DNA of 64,000 nt from Loktanella sp. 3ANDIMAR09 (GTDB lineage Bacteria > Pseudomonadota > Alphaproteobacteria > Rhodobacterales > Rhodobacteraceae): NCBI RefSeq assembly GCF_001420005.1, contig NZ_LJAK01000001.1, positions 372,001 through 436,000 on the forward strand, in the 5' to 3' direction. Of this stretch, positions 53,166 through 63,646 are shown piece by piece. The position numbers were made by a program, and so were the translations under genes. Position 1 is the stretch's first letter, and each line of letters begins with the position of its first letter. The notes under the pieces were generated by a model, which saw only the letters and a program-made list of their open reading frames with translations, was not told the origin of the DNA and made no database searches.

Positions 53166-54308
53166 ATGACCGATATTGCACAGCCTCACCGGATTGCGCG
53201 GTTCAGCGCGGCACTGCCGTTCTGGCTGTCGTTGCTGTTGATCCCGATTGCCTGGGTGTCGGCGTTCGTTGGCGGCTGGGCGGTCCTGCTGTTGCCGCTG
53301 ACGACATGGTATCTGTTCAGCGTCATCGACATTTTCGCGGGCCTGAACGAGGCGAACGAGGACCCCCATACTGCTGACGATCAACTGTGGTGGTATCGTC
53401 TGATCACGATTATCTGGGCCCCGATACAGGGCGTGTCGCTGTTCGCGATGATCTATTACGTGACACGGACGGACCATCTGGGTGGGTGGGAAATGTTCGG
53501 TCTGTTCTTTGGGATGGGCGTGATCACGGGGACCATCGGGATCAACTACAGCCACGAGCTGATGCACCAAAAACCCAAGGTCGAACGCTGGATGGCCGAT
53601 ATCCTGTTGGCGATGGCACTGTATTCGCATTTTCGCAGCGAACATCTGTTGGTGCATCATCGTTATGTCGGCACGCCGCGCGATCCGGTCACGGCCCGCT
53701 ATAACGAGGGGTTTCACCGGTTCTTTCCGCGAGTGCTGGTGGGCTGTGCCACATCGGCATTCAAGGCAGAGGCGGCGATGCTGGCCCGCAAGGGCAAGCC
53801 TGCGCGCGATTTCAGCAACCCGTTCTGGCGCTATGGCGCGCTGCAACTCGGGTTTCTGGGGATTGCGTTTGTCGTGGGTGGCTGGGTCGGTCTGGGTCTG
53901 TTCGTGCTACAGGCCTTTGTCGCGATCTGGCATCTGGAGCTGGTCAACTACATCGAGCACTACGGGCTGACGCGGGAACATCTGGGCGACGGGAAATATG
54001 AACACACCAAGCCGCGCCACAGCTGGAATGCTGCGTTCAAGGCGTCGAACTGGCTGCTGATCAACCTGCAACGTCATTCAGATCATCACTACAAACCAGA
54101 CCGACGGTTCCCGCTGTTGCAGAACTATGGTCCGGACGAGGCACCACAACTGCCCTATGGCTATCCTGTGATGGGGATCGTGGCGATGACACCGCCCTTG
54201 TGGCGGCGCATGATGAACCCAAGGGTCCGGGCATGGCGCCGCCAGTATTATCCGCACATCACGGATTGGACACCGTACAAGACCGCGTCCAATCCCTGGC
54301 CGCGCTAG
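53166..54308 (+). CDS. alkB: Alkane 1-monooxygenase AlkB
   Basis: Hydroxylates the end of medium-chain alkanes in the inner membrane. 380 residues, about six membrane helices. The three His boxes are HELMH (130-134), EHLLVHHRYVG (159-169) and LQRHSDHHYKPDRRF near 300-314, with NYIEHYGLTRE between them as in AlkB. No rubredoxin, rubredoxin reductase or AlkS/LuxR regulator lies beside it, so its electron partner is elsewhere in the genome. Its 3' end overlaps the CurA-type gene by 4 bases. Confidence 0.93.
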   Translation: MTDIAQPHRIARFSAALPFWLSLLLIPIAWVSAFVGGWAVLLLPLTTWYLFSVIDIFAGLNEANEDPHTADDQLWWYRLITIIWAPIQGVSLFAMIYYVTRTDHLGGWEMFGLFFGMGVITGTIGINYSHELMHQKPKVERWMADILLAMALYSHFRSEHLLVHHRYVGTPRDPVTARYNEGFHRFFPRVLVGCATSAFKAEAAMLARKGKPARDFSNPFWRYGALQLGFLGIAFVVGGWVGLGLFVLQAFVAIWHLELVNYIEHYGLTREHLGDGKYEHTKPRHSWNAAFKASNWLLINLQRHSDHHYKPDRRFPLLQNYGPDEAPQLPYGYPVMGIVAMTPPLWRRMMNPRVRAWRRQYYPHITDWTPYKTASNPWPR

Positions 54309-55336
54309 GCGGGGTCTGCACCGACGCGCACCAGCTGTTTGCCGAAATTGCCGCCAGACAGCATGTCGAGGAACGCCTGGGGCGCGTTTTCCAGACCCTC
54401 TGCCACGTCTTCGCGGAATTTCACTGTGCCGTCTGCGACCATCGGTGCGACCTGGCCCACGAAATCGGGAAATTTGTGGTAGTGGTCAAAGATGATGAAC
54501 CCCTCGACCAGAAGACGGCGGGTCAGGATGTTACGCCACACGGCGGGCAGGGGCTGAGCCTCCGCAACACCGTTGCCGGAATACCAGGCAATCATCCCGC
54601 ACAATGCGATGCGGCCATGCGTGTTCATGCGCGTCAGCACCGCCTCCAGGGTCTTGCCGCCGACGCTTTCGAAATAGACGTCGACACCATCCGGGGCCGC
54701 ATCCTTGATCGCGGCTGACAGGCTCTTGGCGTCATGTGCATAGTGGTCAAGGCAGACGTCATAGCCCAGTTCCTCGACGGCAAAGGCGCATTTTTCCGGG
54801 CCACCGGCCACGCCGATGACACGCATGTTACGCGCCTTGGCCAATTGGCCAACGACGGCACCCACGGCACCTGTCGCGGCTGAAACGACGATGGTTTCAC
54901 CATCCTTGGCGCGGCCGATGTCGTTCAGGCCGACCCAGGCCGTGATGCCGGGCATGCCCAGCACGCCCAGGGCGGTCGAGATCGGTGCCTGTTCTGGATC
55001 GACGACGCGCACGCCCTCGCCATTGCTGATGGCATGGCTGGTCCAGCCGAACGCACCCACAACGATCTGACCGGGTTTGAAATCGGCGTTGCGGCTTTCC
55101 ATGACCTCTGCGACAGCGCCGCCTTCCATCACTTCGCCGATTTCAACGGGTTTGGCATAGGATTTGGCGTCGTCCATGCGGCCGCGCATGTAGGGATCTA
55201 GCGACAGCCAGATGACCCGAACCAGGATTTGTCCGTCCCGCACGGCGGGCAGGGTCGCCGTCTGAAGTTTGAAATTGTCCGTGCTCGGTTTGCCCTGTGG
55301 CCGACTGGCGAGGGTGATTTGTGTGGCATCTGCCAT
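54305..55336 (-). CDS. NADP-dependent oxidoreductase, CurA/leukotriene B4 dehydrogenase type
   Basis: 343 residues from the ATG at 55336 (AAGGAGC before it). Zinc-free medium-chain reductase. SLDPYMRGRMDD near the N-terminus, GAFGWTSHAISNG, GMPGITAWVGLNDIG and the NADP motif VSAATGAVGAVVGQLAK are the usual sequence. It reduces a C=C bond of enals or enones. There is no sign of zinc ligands. Confidence 0.9.
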   Translation of the reverse strand: MADATQITLASRPQGKPSTDNFKLQTATLPAVRDGQILVRVIWLSLDPYMRGRMDDAKSYAKPVEIGEVMEGGAVAEVMESRNADFKPGQIVVGAFGWTSHAISNGEGVRVVDPEQAPISTALGVLGMPGITAWVGLNDIGRAKDGETIVVSAATGAVGAVVGQLAKARNMRVIGVAGGPEKCAFAVEELGYDVCLDHYAHDAKSLSAAIKDAAPDGVDVYFESVGGKTLEAVLTRMNTHGRIALCGMIAWYSGNGVAEAQPLPAVWRNILTRRLLVEGFIIFDHYHKFPDFVGQVAPMVADGTVKFREDVAEGLENAPQAFLDMLSGGNFGKQLVRVGADPA

Positions 55337-55378
55337 GTTTTGCTCCTTCTTTGATCGGTGACGTAGCGTGGTTGGCAC

Positions 55379-55415
55379 AAAAAAAACCCCGACCTCGCGT
55401 GAGCGAGAGCCGGGG
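55379..55415 (-). terminator. Intrinsic terminator behind ccrM
   Basis: On the minus strand CCCCGGCTCTCGC pairs with GCGAGGTCGGGG (one wobble, one mismatch and one bulge) and is followed by eight T. It lies 73 bases after the ccrM stop. A second hairpin, CGGCCGC/GCGGCCG (55432-55453), stands between them. Confidence 0.8.
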
Positions 55416-55487
55416 CAAGTTAGTGCCTGCGCGGCCGCATCATTGTGCGGCCGTCGTCGCGAGGCACCGGCGGTAACTGTGAAATCC

Positions 55488-56669
<1,182 letters not shown>

Positions 56670-56698
56670 TCAACCGCAACGGATAAAGTTGTCCACAG

Positions 56699-57328
56699 CT
56701 ACGGGTTTTTTTCTTGCCACAAGATGTTGCGGACAGGGGCGAAACTACGGCGATGATGTAGTGTGACACCGTTGCATTTGAGTCCCTCTTTGTGTTCGGG
56801 TGTCGGATATCCGGCGTTTCGATCCCAGCCATAGCCCGGATGCTGTTGCGCCAATCCCACCATCAATCGGTCGCGCCACACTTTCGCCATAATTGAGGCC
56901 GCAGCGATCGACAGTGACCGGCTGTCACCCTTGATGATGGTGGTGGCGGGACAGGGCATATCGCGGGGCAAAAGGTTGCCGTCGATCAAGGCAAAATCAG
57001 GCGCTTGGGGCAGGGATGCTATGGCGCGGACCATCGCGATATGGCTTGCCCGCAGAATGTTGTGCGTGTCGATTTCCGCGACGGTTGCCTCTGCAATGCC
57101 CACCTGTGCGACCCTTGGGATCAGGTCGAACAGGATCTCGCGTTTGCGCGCGGTCAGGCGTTTGCTGTCGTTCAGGCCGTCCGGAATGTTGTCCGGGTCC
57201 AGAATCACCGCCGCGGCGACCACTGGACCCGCGATCGGGCCGCGCCCGACCTCGTCGACGCCTGCGATTTGGTGAAAACCGTCGGTGCGGGCAGACAGTT
57301 CGAATGTGAAGTCAGGTGTATGTGTCAT
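56699..57328 (-). CDS. rnhB: Ribonuclease HII
   Basis: Removes RNA from RNA-DNA hybrids. 209 residues from the ATG at 57328. IAGVDEVGRGPIAGPVVAAAVIL carries the first two acids (Asp, Glu), LIDGNLLPRD the next Asp, and KGDSRSLSIAAASIMAKVWRDR the last motif. HPGYGWDRNAGYPTPEH near the end is also conserved. Upstream of ccrM on the same strand, the usual order in this group. Confidence 0.95.
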   Translation of the reverse strand: MTHTPDFTFELSARTDGFHQIAGVDEVGRGPIAGPVVAAAVILDPDNIPDGLNDSKRLTARKREILFDLIPRVAQVGIAEATVAEIDTHNILRASHIAMVRAIASLPQAPDFALIDGNLLPRDMPCPATTIIKGDSRSLSIAAASIMAKVWRDRLMVGLAQQHPGYGWDRNAGYPTPEHKEGLKCNGVTLHHRRSFAPVRNILWQEKNP

Positions 57329-57366
57329 ACCCCAAAATGCATGCGCGGGCCCTTGGGGTGCAAGCC

Positions 57367-57816
57367 CTAGCGATAGCCCGCCGCACGCAGGCACCCATCG
57401 TGATAAAGTGTCCTGACCCGATTGCCGTGCATCACCCGTTCGGCACAGATATTCGGCAAAGGCGAGGTCACCGGTAGCTGGTCGCGCAGGCAGTCACCGT
57501 CATAATGCGCATTGCCCACGCGACAGGACCGGGGCAGACGTGTGGCGGTCCAGTCGGCACCAATCCGCGCGCCTGCGGGGGCTGTCACCGGTGGCGCGAT
57601 TCCATCTGTCAGCCCACCCCGGTCGCGGGTGGTCTGCGGCAGTATCGTGCCGCTGCTATCGTCCGCGTCCGATGACATCAGTTGTGCCAGGACCAGTGCG
57701 GCTGTCAGTCCCACGGCGATGCGTGCCAGCGTCGTGTCCTTGTCGGTTTCCGCCTGTGCGGCAGGCGCCGCGGCAAGGGATGTTGCCACAATCATGGCGG
57801 TCAGTGTTCTGTGCAT
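57367..57816 (-). CDS. Secreted Cys-containing protein, unknown function
   Basis: 149 residues. Signal peptide about 1-22 (MHRTLTAMIVATSLAAAPAAQA). A second hydrophobic stretch, ARIAVGLTAALVLAQLM, then a hydrophilic part with four Cys (in PRSCRVGN, DGDCLRDQ, PNICAERV and DGCLRAAG), which probably form two disulfides in the periplasm. I do not recognise the family. It lies 38 bases upstream of rnhB on the same strand. Confidence 0.6.
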   Translation of the reverse strand: MHRTLTAMIVATSLAAAPAAQAETDKDTTLARIAVGLTAALVLAQLMSSDADDSSGTILPQTTRDRGGLTDGIAPPVTAPAGARIGADWTATRLPRSCRVGNAHYDGDCLRDQLPVTSPLPNICAERVMHGNRVRTLYHDGCLRAAGYR

Positions 57817-57972
57817 GTCGGTGTCTCCGGCTTGGGCGGGCGTGCCCGCATTCGAGGACCAGCGTCCGCCAGGTCACCGTGTCAGGCAATAACAGGCACT
57901 GGCGGACAGGATGCTGCGCCGATAACATCGCGGGATATTGTATATCATCCAGACGAGAGGTTCAGTGCTGAC

Positions 57973-58254
57973 ATGAAACACATTCTTTCTCTGACCCTCG
58001 TTTTGATCGCCACCACGACTGCGGCGCAGGCTGCCTGCTATGCCGATTACAAGGCGAAACAGGACAACCCGCTGCGGCTGCACTACGGCGTTGCCGAAAT
58101 TGACGAACCCTGCACGGTGGACTCGGCCGAGGACCAGATCGGTCCAAAGCTGCGGGCCGACGGTTGGGTTCTGTTGAACATTGTCGGCACGTTTGACGAT
58201 GCGGGACTGGACAGCAGAAAGGACAGCGCAGGTGAATATTTCCTCCGCTACTGA
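57973..58254 (+). CDS. Small secreted protein, unknown function
   Basis: 93 residues with a clear signal peptide (1-20, ending in AQA). The mature 73 residues contain two Cys (in AACYADY and EPCTVDS), probably one disulfide, and a short conserved-looking core QDNPLRLHYGVAEIDEPCTV. Function unknown. Its end overlaps the next gene's start by 23 bases, so the two are coupled and probably act together. Confidence 0.65.
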   Translation: MKHILSLTLVLIATTTAAQAACYADYKAKQDNPLRLHYGVAEIDEPCTVDSAEDQIGPKLRADGWVLLNIVGTFDDAGLDSRKDSAGEYFLRY

Positions 58255-58930
58255 AGGGCGCGAGATCGGCAATCGGATCGTTCTGGGCGGGATCATCGCC
58301 ATCGTCGTGATCCTGGCGGCGACCGCGGTGTTGCTGTTCGTCAATCTGCCGGACGCCAACGCGTTCAATGCGCGGGTCGAACAGCTGTTCGTGGAAAACG
58401 ACACGCTGACCGGCAACGCCGAAATCAAGCTGCTGGAAATCATCGCGCAATCGGGGACGGCCTTTAGTGATACGTTGTCGTCCTATCGGTTCGTCATTTT
58501 CGTGCTGCTTGTCTTTTCGACCGCACTGTTGGTCGCGGCCATCGCATTTCTTGTCATGCTGATCGGATTGACCCGCCGCATGGGCCAGATCGAGCGAAAG
58601 GGGATCGAGGTGAATTCCCTGTTGATCAGCCGCGATCAAAAGGCGGTTTACCTTAACAATTTCGAATTCAAGCTGACCGAAGCGGCGATTGAAACGCTGT
58701 CCGTGCTGGCAGAGGCGCGGATGGATGACGAGGTTCTGTCCGGTGCCGAAATCGAAGGCGTCATTTCGGGACGCGATCCATCTGACTGCGAAGAGGCAGC
58801 GGGTGCCACCCGCATCAAGCGGCTGCGCGACACGCTGGGCAACCAGATGGTAAGCGAACTCTTGGTGAAAAATATCGCCCGCAAGGGATATATGCTGGCC
58901 ATCGACAAGGATGTGATCCGGATGGTCTGA
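58232..58930 (+). CDS. Membrane-anchored winged-helix (OmpR/PhoB-like) protein
   Basis: 232 residues, GTG start at 58232. Two membrane helices (about 15-38 and 86-113) with a periplasmic loop of about 48 residues between them, then a cytoplasmic domain (125-232). That domain (LNNFEFKLTEAAIETLSVLAEA, then AGATRIKRLRDTLGNQMV and LLVKNIARKGYML) reads like the winged helix of OmpR/ToxR-type regulators, whose recognition helix and wing lie in the last two stretches. Coupled to the small secreted protein upstream, which may be its periplasmic partner, as ToxS is for ToxR. That pairing is inference. Confidence 0.6.
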   Translation: MNISSATEGREIGNRIVLGGIIAIVVILAATAVLLFVNLPDANAFNARVEQLFVENDTLTGNAEIKLLEIIAQSGTAFSDTLSSYRFVIFVLLVFSTALLVAAIAFLVMLIGLTRRMGQIERKGIEVNSLLISRDQKAVYLNNFEFKLTEAAIETLSVLAEARMDDEVLSGAEIEGVISGRDPSDCEEAAGATRIKRLRDTLGNQMVSELLVKNIARKGYMLAIDKDVIRMV

Positions 58931-59143
58931 CCGGGGGCACCCCGCGGTAAAAGTTGCAACGATGGGTCAAACGCCGGATGCCTGCGTCAGATTCTGCCGC
59001 GGCGTGATGTCCTGAGCCAACTGTCCGGCCAGCCGCGAAATCCCGCACCTTTGTGTCTGCGCCATCCCCGACAAGCACCTGCAAAAGCGTGGTTGTCCCG
59101 ACAGGCAGAGGGCGTGACTTCGTCGGATGCGCGGTCGTGCCTG

Positions 59144-60001
59144 TCAGGGCTGAGCGAAGCGTGTTTTCAGAAACGCGATCACCTCTGGCACCATCGGGGC
59201 AAAGAGGTCTCCTCCGTGGCTGGCACCTGCGACGCGGGTCAGGCTGACCTCGGTCTCGCGCGCCTCGAGTGTGGCCAGCAGGCGGTCACTTTGCAACGGA
59301 GAGACGACCACGTCTTGCGTGCCGTGCATCAGCAAAAAGGGCGGCAGCTGCGCATCATCCGGCATCCGAGAGATCACCCACTCCGGGCTTGCGGCATTGG
59401 CAAGGTCCGGATTGTCGGCCACCGGCGCACCGATCAGCAGATCCTCGGGGGAGGGGCCATCGCCCATGTCGCTGTCTCCGACATCATCATTGGCGCGGTC
59501 CACCGCGATCATGGACAGGTTTGACGGCGCATACCATGACACCACGCCCTTGAGGGTGATGTCATCCTGCTGCGCCGAAATGATCCCCGCCCAAAGCGCA
59601 AGATGCGCACCCGAGCTTTGTCCCCAGACGGCCAGTTGCGCTGCATCATAACCATGATCGGTCCCATGCGCTGCGAGGTAGCGTAATGCAGCGGCCACGT
59701 CGTCGCGTTGGGCGGGCCAGATCGCATCGGTCGAATAGGTGTAGTTCATCGCAGCAACCGCGATTCCCGCGTCCATCAGGGCCTCTGCACGATCCAGCCG
59801 GTTGATCTGGTCCTTGTCGTTGCGAAACCAGCGGCCACCGTGGATGAATAGCACGATGGGCGGGTTCGCGACACCCTCTGGCAAATACAAGTCCAGCTGG
59901 TTGCGCGCGCCGTCGCCGTAGGCAATGTCGTGGATGACTTCGGACTGGACCGCACTCGCCACGAGGCTTGCCACGGCAGACAGCAGGACAGCGGTCTTCA
60001 T
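59144..60001 (-). CDS. Secreted alpha/beta hydrolase
   Basis: 285 residues from the ATG at 60001 with a signal peptide (MKTAVLLSAVASLVASAVQS). FIHGGRWFRNDK is the oxyanion segment, GQSSGAHLALWAG the nucleophile elbow (Gly-x-Ser-x-Gly), LLMHGTQDVVVSP the Asp region and GASHGGDLFAP the catalytic His. Family with carboxylesterases of the BD-FAE type. Secreted esterase, substrate unknown. Confidence 0.86.
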   Translation of the reverse strand: MKTAVLLSAVASLVASAVQSEVIHDIAYGDGARNQLDLYLPEGVANPPIVLFIHGGRWFRNDKDQINRLDRAEALMDAGIAVAAMNYTYSTDAIWPAQRDDVAAALRYLAAHGTDHGYDAAQLAVWGQSSGAHLALWAGIISAQQDDITLKGVVSWYAPSNLSMIAVDRANDDVGDSDMGDGPSPEDLLIGAPVADNPDLANAASPEWVISRMPDDAQLPPFLLMHGTQDVVVSPLQSDRLLATLEARETEVSLTRVAGASHGGDLFAPMVPEVIAFLKTRFAQP

Positions 60002-60139
60002 ATGAGGCTCCATCACATTGGACAGGTGACCTGCACCCTTTGCAACGCAACCAACCTGCGGCTCAAATGGTTCCATCGCAAGCCGCAACCTGTGGCGCGC
60101 GTCCAGCGGCACGGTGGCAGCATCGGTGTCAGCTGTTTT

Positions 60140-60216
60140 TGGTGACCCCGGCAGGGTTCGAACCTGCAACCTGCCCCTTAGGAGGGGGCTGCTCTATCCA
60201 GTTGAGCCACGGGGCC
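60140..60216 (-). tRNA. tRNA-Arg (anticodon CCT)
   Basis: 77 bases including an encoded CCA. Acceptor GGCCCCG/CGGGGTC, D-arm GCTC/GAGC, anticodon stem GCCCC/GGGGC with loop CTCCTAA, so the anticodon is CCT for codon AGG. T-arm GCAGG/CCTGC with loop TTCGAAC. Discriminator A. All stems pair. It stands alone between the hydrolase and the LacI-type gene. Confidence 0.97.
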
Positions 60217-60329
60217 TTGGGTTGTCATTGCCGCGAAAAGTAGGGTTGGTCAACGGTTGGAACGGTTCGCTTGGACAACGGTCGGGGCAGGCTGTAAATA
60301 GAACCAGTGTCTAGATCAGGATTTCGACT

Positions 60330-61352
60330 GTGAGCATTCCACCGCGCCGCCCGATGACCCTTCGCGATGTATCAGAGGCATCGGGGGTCAGCGAAATGAC
60401 GGTCAGCCGCGTGTTGCGCAACAAGGGTGACGTCAGCGCCGCGACGCGTGCCAAGGTTCAAGAAGCGGCCAAGTTGCTGGGATACGTGCCGAACCGGATT
60501 GCCGGATCCTTGGCGTCTAGCCACGTCAATCTGGTGGCCGTGATCATCCCGTCACTCAAGAACATGGTGTTCCCCGAAGTCCTGTCGGGGATTTCGGATG
60601 AGTTGGACGAAAGTGTTCTTCAGCCGGTCGTTGGTGTCACCGGATACCGCCCTGAAAAAGAAGAGCAGGTCTTGTTCGAGATGCTGTCATGGCGGCCCGC
60701 CGGCCTGATCATTGCGGGGCTGGAGCATTCTGACGCATCGCGGGCGATGCTTGCGCAGGCAGCGATACCGGTTGTTGAAATCATGGATGTGGACGGTGCC
60801 CCCATTGATTCCTGCGTGGGAATTTCGCACCGCCGCGCAGGGCACGAAATGGCAGAAGCGATCCTGCGCGCCGGCTATCGCCGGATCGGATTTCTAGGCA
60901 CGCAGATGCCCCTTGATCACCGTGCCCGGAAACGTTTCGAAGGTTTCACCCGGACACTTGCCAAGGCGGGCATCGAAATCGAGGGCCAGGAGTTCTACGC
61001 TGGCGGATCGGCGCTGGTGAAAGGGCGCGAGATGACGCAAGCGATCCTCGAACGTCATCCTGATCTGGATTTTCTGTATTATTCCAATGATATGATCGGT
61101 GCAGGCGGGTTGCTGTATCTGCTGGAAAAAGGTGTGGACGTGCCGGGTCAGATTGGTCTGGCTGGTTTCAACGGCGTCGAGCTGCTGGATGGTCTGCCGC
61201 GAAAACTGGCCACCATGGATGCCTGTCGTCGCGAAATCGGGATAGAGGCGGCCCGCATGATCAAGGCGCGGATCGCAGGGCAGGAGGAGCCGGGAAAAAT
61301 CCAGACCATGACGCCCCGCCTGGAATTGGGACAGACTCTGATCCGGAGCTGA
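60330..61352 (+). CDS. LacI/GalR family transcriptional regulator
   Basis: 340 residues, GTG start. HTH: TLRDVSEASGVSEMTVSRVLRNKGDVSAATRAKVQEAAKLLGYVPNRIA (about 10-58), with the hinge helix region after it (SLASSHVNLVAVIIPSL). The ligand-binding part is a periplasmic-binding fold (GLIIAGLEHSD, RAGHEMAEAILRAGYRRIGFLGTQ). GntR-type members control sugar acid or gluconate genes. The likely target is not adjacent except the convergent signalling gene, whose stop touches its own. Confidence 0.92.
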   Translation: MSIPPRRPMTLRDVSEASGVSEMTVSRVLRNKGDVSAATRAKVQEAAKLLGYVPNRIAGSLASSHVNLVAVIIPSLKNMVFPEVLSGISDELDESVLQPVVGVTGYRPEKEEQVLFEMLSWRPAGLIIAGLEHSDASRAMLAQAAIPVVEIMDVDGAPIDSCVGISHRRAGHEMAEAILRAGYRRIGFLGTQMPLDHRARKRFEGFTRTLAKAGIEIEGQEFYAGGSALVKGREMTQAILERHPDLDFLYYSNDMIGAGGLLYLLEKGVDVPGQIGLAGFNGVELLDGLPRKLATMDACRREIGIEAARMIKARIAGQEEPGKIQTMTPRLELGQTLIRS

Positions 61353-63455
61353 TCATGGTCTGTTTGCCTCGAACCTGGCTAGAAAAGTGGAAAGTTGGTC
61401 CAGTGGCAACGCTTTTTCATAAAGCCAGCCTTGGGCGCGGGTGCACCCCATGCTGATCAGGCAATCCTGTTCAGCCGTGGTTTCGACACCCTCGGCCAGT
61501 ATGCCGACACCAAGGCGGTCTGCTAGGCCGATGATCGCACCCGTCAGGGCCTGAAGTTGCAGGTCGAGGTTTAGATTCTGGACGAAACTTCGGTCGATCT
61601 TGATCTGGTTGACCTTGAATTTGCGCAAGGAGGCGATTGCGGCATGGCCCGTTCCAAAATCATCAAGCTCCATCACGAAACCGGCTTTGACCAGGTTGTC
61701 GATATTGCTGAGATAGTGTGACGTGCGTTCGTCCAGCAGCGTCGATTCAAGCAGTTCCAGCCTGATGCGATGCCGTGCAACGCCATGCCGATCGAGAACT
61801 TTGAGGATGTGAGGCAGAAGTTTTGGGTCCGCGACCTGATTTGCGGACAGGTTCACGCTGATCGTCAGGTCGCTGCGTCCGATCCGGTCAAGGTGGGTCA
61901 ATGCCTTGCAGGTCTGTTCCAGGACGATGGTATCAAGCGCCTCCGTCAGTCCCGCGCGCTGTGCGATCCCTAGAAAAGCATTGGCCGCAAGGATACCTTT
62001 GCGCGGGTGTCGCCACCGCAAAAGTGCCGCGAATCCAAAACAGCGATGTGTCACGGCATCGACCTGCGGCTGAAAGAAGGCTTCGAATTCATCGCGGGCG
62101 ACAGCATCCTGCAGGTCGCGTGTGAGCCCGCCATCGCTGAGCGCCTGTGCGCGCATCCGCGGACGAAAGAACGCGACAGACCTGCCATTCAGCTTGGCGT
62201 CGGTCAGCGCCATTTCTGCAGCACCGAGGATCGAGATGCTCTCGTCATGGGGTTCGCGTGGGTCCAGAATGGCGACGCCTGCGGCAACGGCACAGCCGAC
62301 ACGCTGGCCGTCACAGGTGACGGGATCCGACATGCCGCGGCACAATTGTTCGGCCAGCTCTTCCAGCTTGGGGTTATCGAGGGCGATCTCTTTGACAAAG
62401 AGGAATTCATTGCCGCCGATCCTGGCCGCGAGACCATGTGTCTGGGCGGCGTCTTGCAAAAACGCTGCGGCCTGTCGCAACAATCGATCGCCAGCGTCAT
62501 AGCCGTAAATCGCGTTCACCTGTTTGAAACGTCTGATGTCGAGGTGGATGATGCCCAAGCCTGTTTGCAGATCAAGACGGGCAGCCCAGTCGCGGATGTC
62601 ATCCAGCAGTTTGCGCCGGTTGCGCAGGCCCGTCAGTTCATCCGTCAGCATCATGCGTTCCAGCCGGGCCTGCTGGTGTTTCAGTTCCGTGATGTCGATC
62701 CGCAGACCCACACGCCCGCCGCCGGGCGTTCTGCGTTCCTGGACCCGCAGCCAGCGGCCGGAAGACAGTTGCTGTTCCACCATGCTGTTTTCCCGACTGT
62801 GCGCGCTGAGCCGTTGTTCAAGCCACTCATCCTCTTGGCCGATGGCGTCAAGGTATTCCCCGGCATCCAGTCCGGCCTGCAGGATTTCGCGAAACGTCGT
62901 GCCTTCGGTCATGCGATGCGCGCTTTGGGGGTAGAGGGCGCGATAATTGTCGTTGCAGATGACCAGCCTGTCTTCGTTGTCATAATAGACAAAACCGTCG
63001 GCCAGGGCATTGATGGTCGTCGTCAGTTGCGATTCGGCCTGTTGCACGCGGTCACGGTAATGCGCCTGCGCCGTTTCATCGGTGATGATCGCGATCAGTG
63101 TCGGTTTGCCTGCGTTGATGCACACAACCCGGACAAGGTATTCCCGTTGTTCATCTGTTTTCAGGCGAACCTGCCGGGGGCGTCCGGGACAGGTTCGCAG
63201 CCGGTTCAACAGTGCAACGGTCCGGTGCGATCTGATCGCGGGGACCAGGTCGGCCATGCGCCGTTTACGCAACTGACGTAGGTCGCACCCGAACAACGCA
63301 AGTGCCTGTGAATTACCGGCAATCACCTGCTGCGTTTTGCCATCTGCCACGATGATCGCGGCAGGTCCCATGTCGAACAAGGCGTCCAGAACGCCACGGC
63401 GTTCAAGCTCTTGCCGCGCGGCAAAAGCCGCATTCTGATCCGGATCAAGTTTCAT
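61353..63455 (-). CDS. PAS-PAS-GGDEF-EAL protein with degenerate catalytic motifs
   Basis: 700 residues, no membrane helix. Two PAS-like domains (about 20-130 and 140-270; GFVYYDNEDRLVICNDNYR opens the second), a GGDEF domain and an EAL domain (about 440-700). The GGDEF motif reads GGNEF, and the first Glu of EAL is replaced: FGFAALLRW in place of a Glu-Ala-Leu. The remaining EAL residues look intact (NLSANQ, ESTLLDE, LDDFGTG, KIDRSF, AEGVET), so it may bind c-di-GMP without turning it over. It abuts the LacI-type gene tail to tail (no base between). Confidence 0.92.
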   Translation of the reverse strand: MKLDPDQNAAFAARQELERRGVLDALFDMGPAAIIVADGKTQQVIAGNSQALALFGCDLRQLRKRRMADLVPAIRSHRTVALLNRLRTCPGRPRQVRLKTDEQREYLVRVVCINAGKPTLIAIITDETAQAHYRDRVQQAESQLTTTINALADGFVYYDNEDRLVICNDNYRALYPQSAHRMTEGTTFREILQAGLDAGEYLDAIGQEDEWLEQRLSAHSRENSMVEQQLSSGRWLRVQERRTPGGGRVGLRIDITELKHQQARLERMMLTDELTGLRNRRKLLDDIRDWAARLDLQTGLGIIHLDIRRFKQVNAIYGYDAGDRLLRQAAAFLQDAAQTHGLAARIGGNEFLFVKEIALDNPKLEELAEQLCRGMSDPVTCDGQRVGCAVAAGVAILDPREPHDESISILGAAEMALTDAKLNGRSVAFFRPRMRAQALSDGGLTRDLQDAVARDEFEAFFQPQVDAVTHRCFGFAALLRWRHPRKGILAANAFLGIAQRAGLTEALDTIVLEQTCKALTHLDRIGRSDLTISVNLSANQVADPKLLPHILKVLDRHGVARHRIRLELLESTLLDERTSHYLSNIDNLVKAGFVMELDDFGTGHAAIASLRKFKVNQIKIDRSFVQNLNLDLQLQALTGAIIGLADRLGVGILAEGVETTAEQDCLISMGCTRAQGWLYEKALPLDQLSTFLARFEANRP

Positions 63456-63646
63456 GACGTTCCCGCGTTGGCTGTTGCGGTTCTAGTGTCCGATGGTGAA
63501 GCAAAGGTTTAAGACTCTGTCCTTCAGCCATTTTTATCATTTCGGCGGGCCGTCTATTCGTTCAGATGATTGGACACGCCTGTTGTGGGCACCACCTTGT
63601 CCGCAGCAGACGGCCTCTGCGCCGCAACCCTGACAGGAGACCCCTT

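Noticed and set aside
58967-59065. A 32-codon minus-strand frame behind the secreted hydrolase (58931-59143 holds no other gene)
   Set aside because: No recognisable family and only a poor ribosome binding site; the gap is probably plain intergenic DNA.
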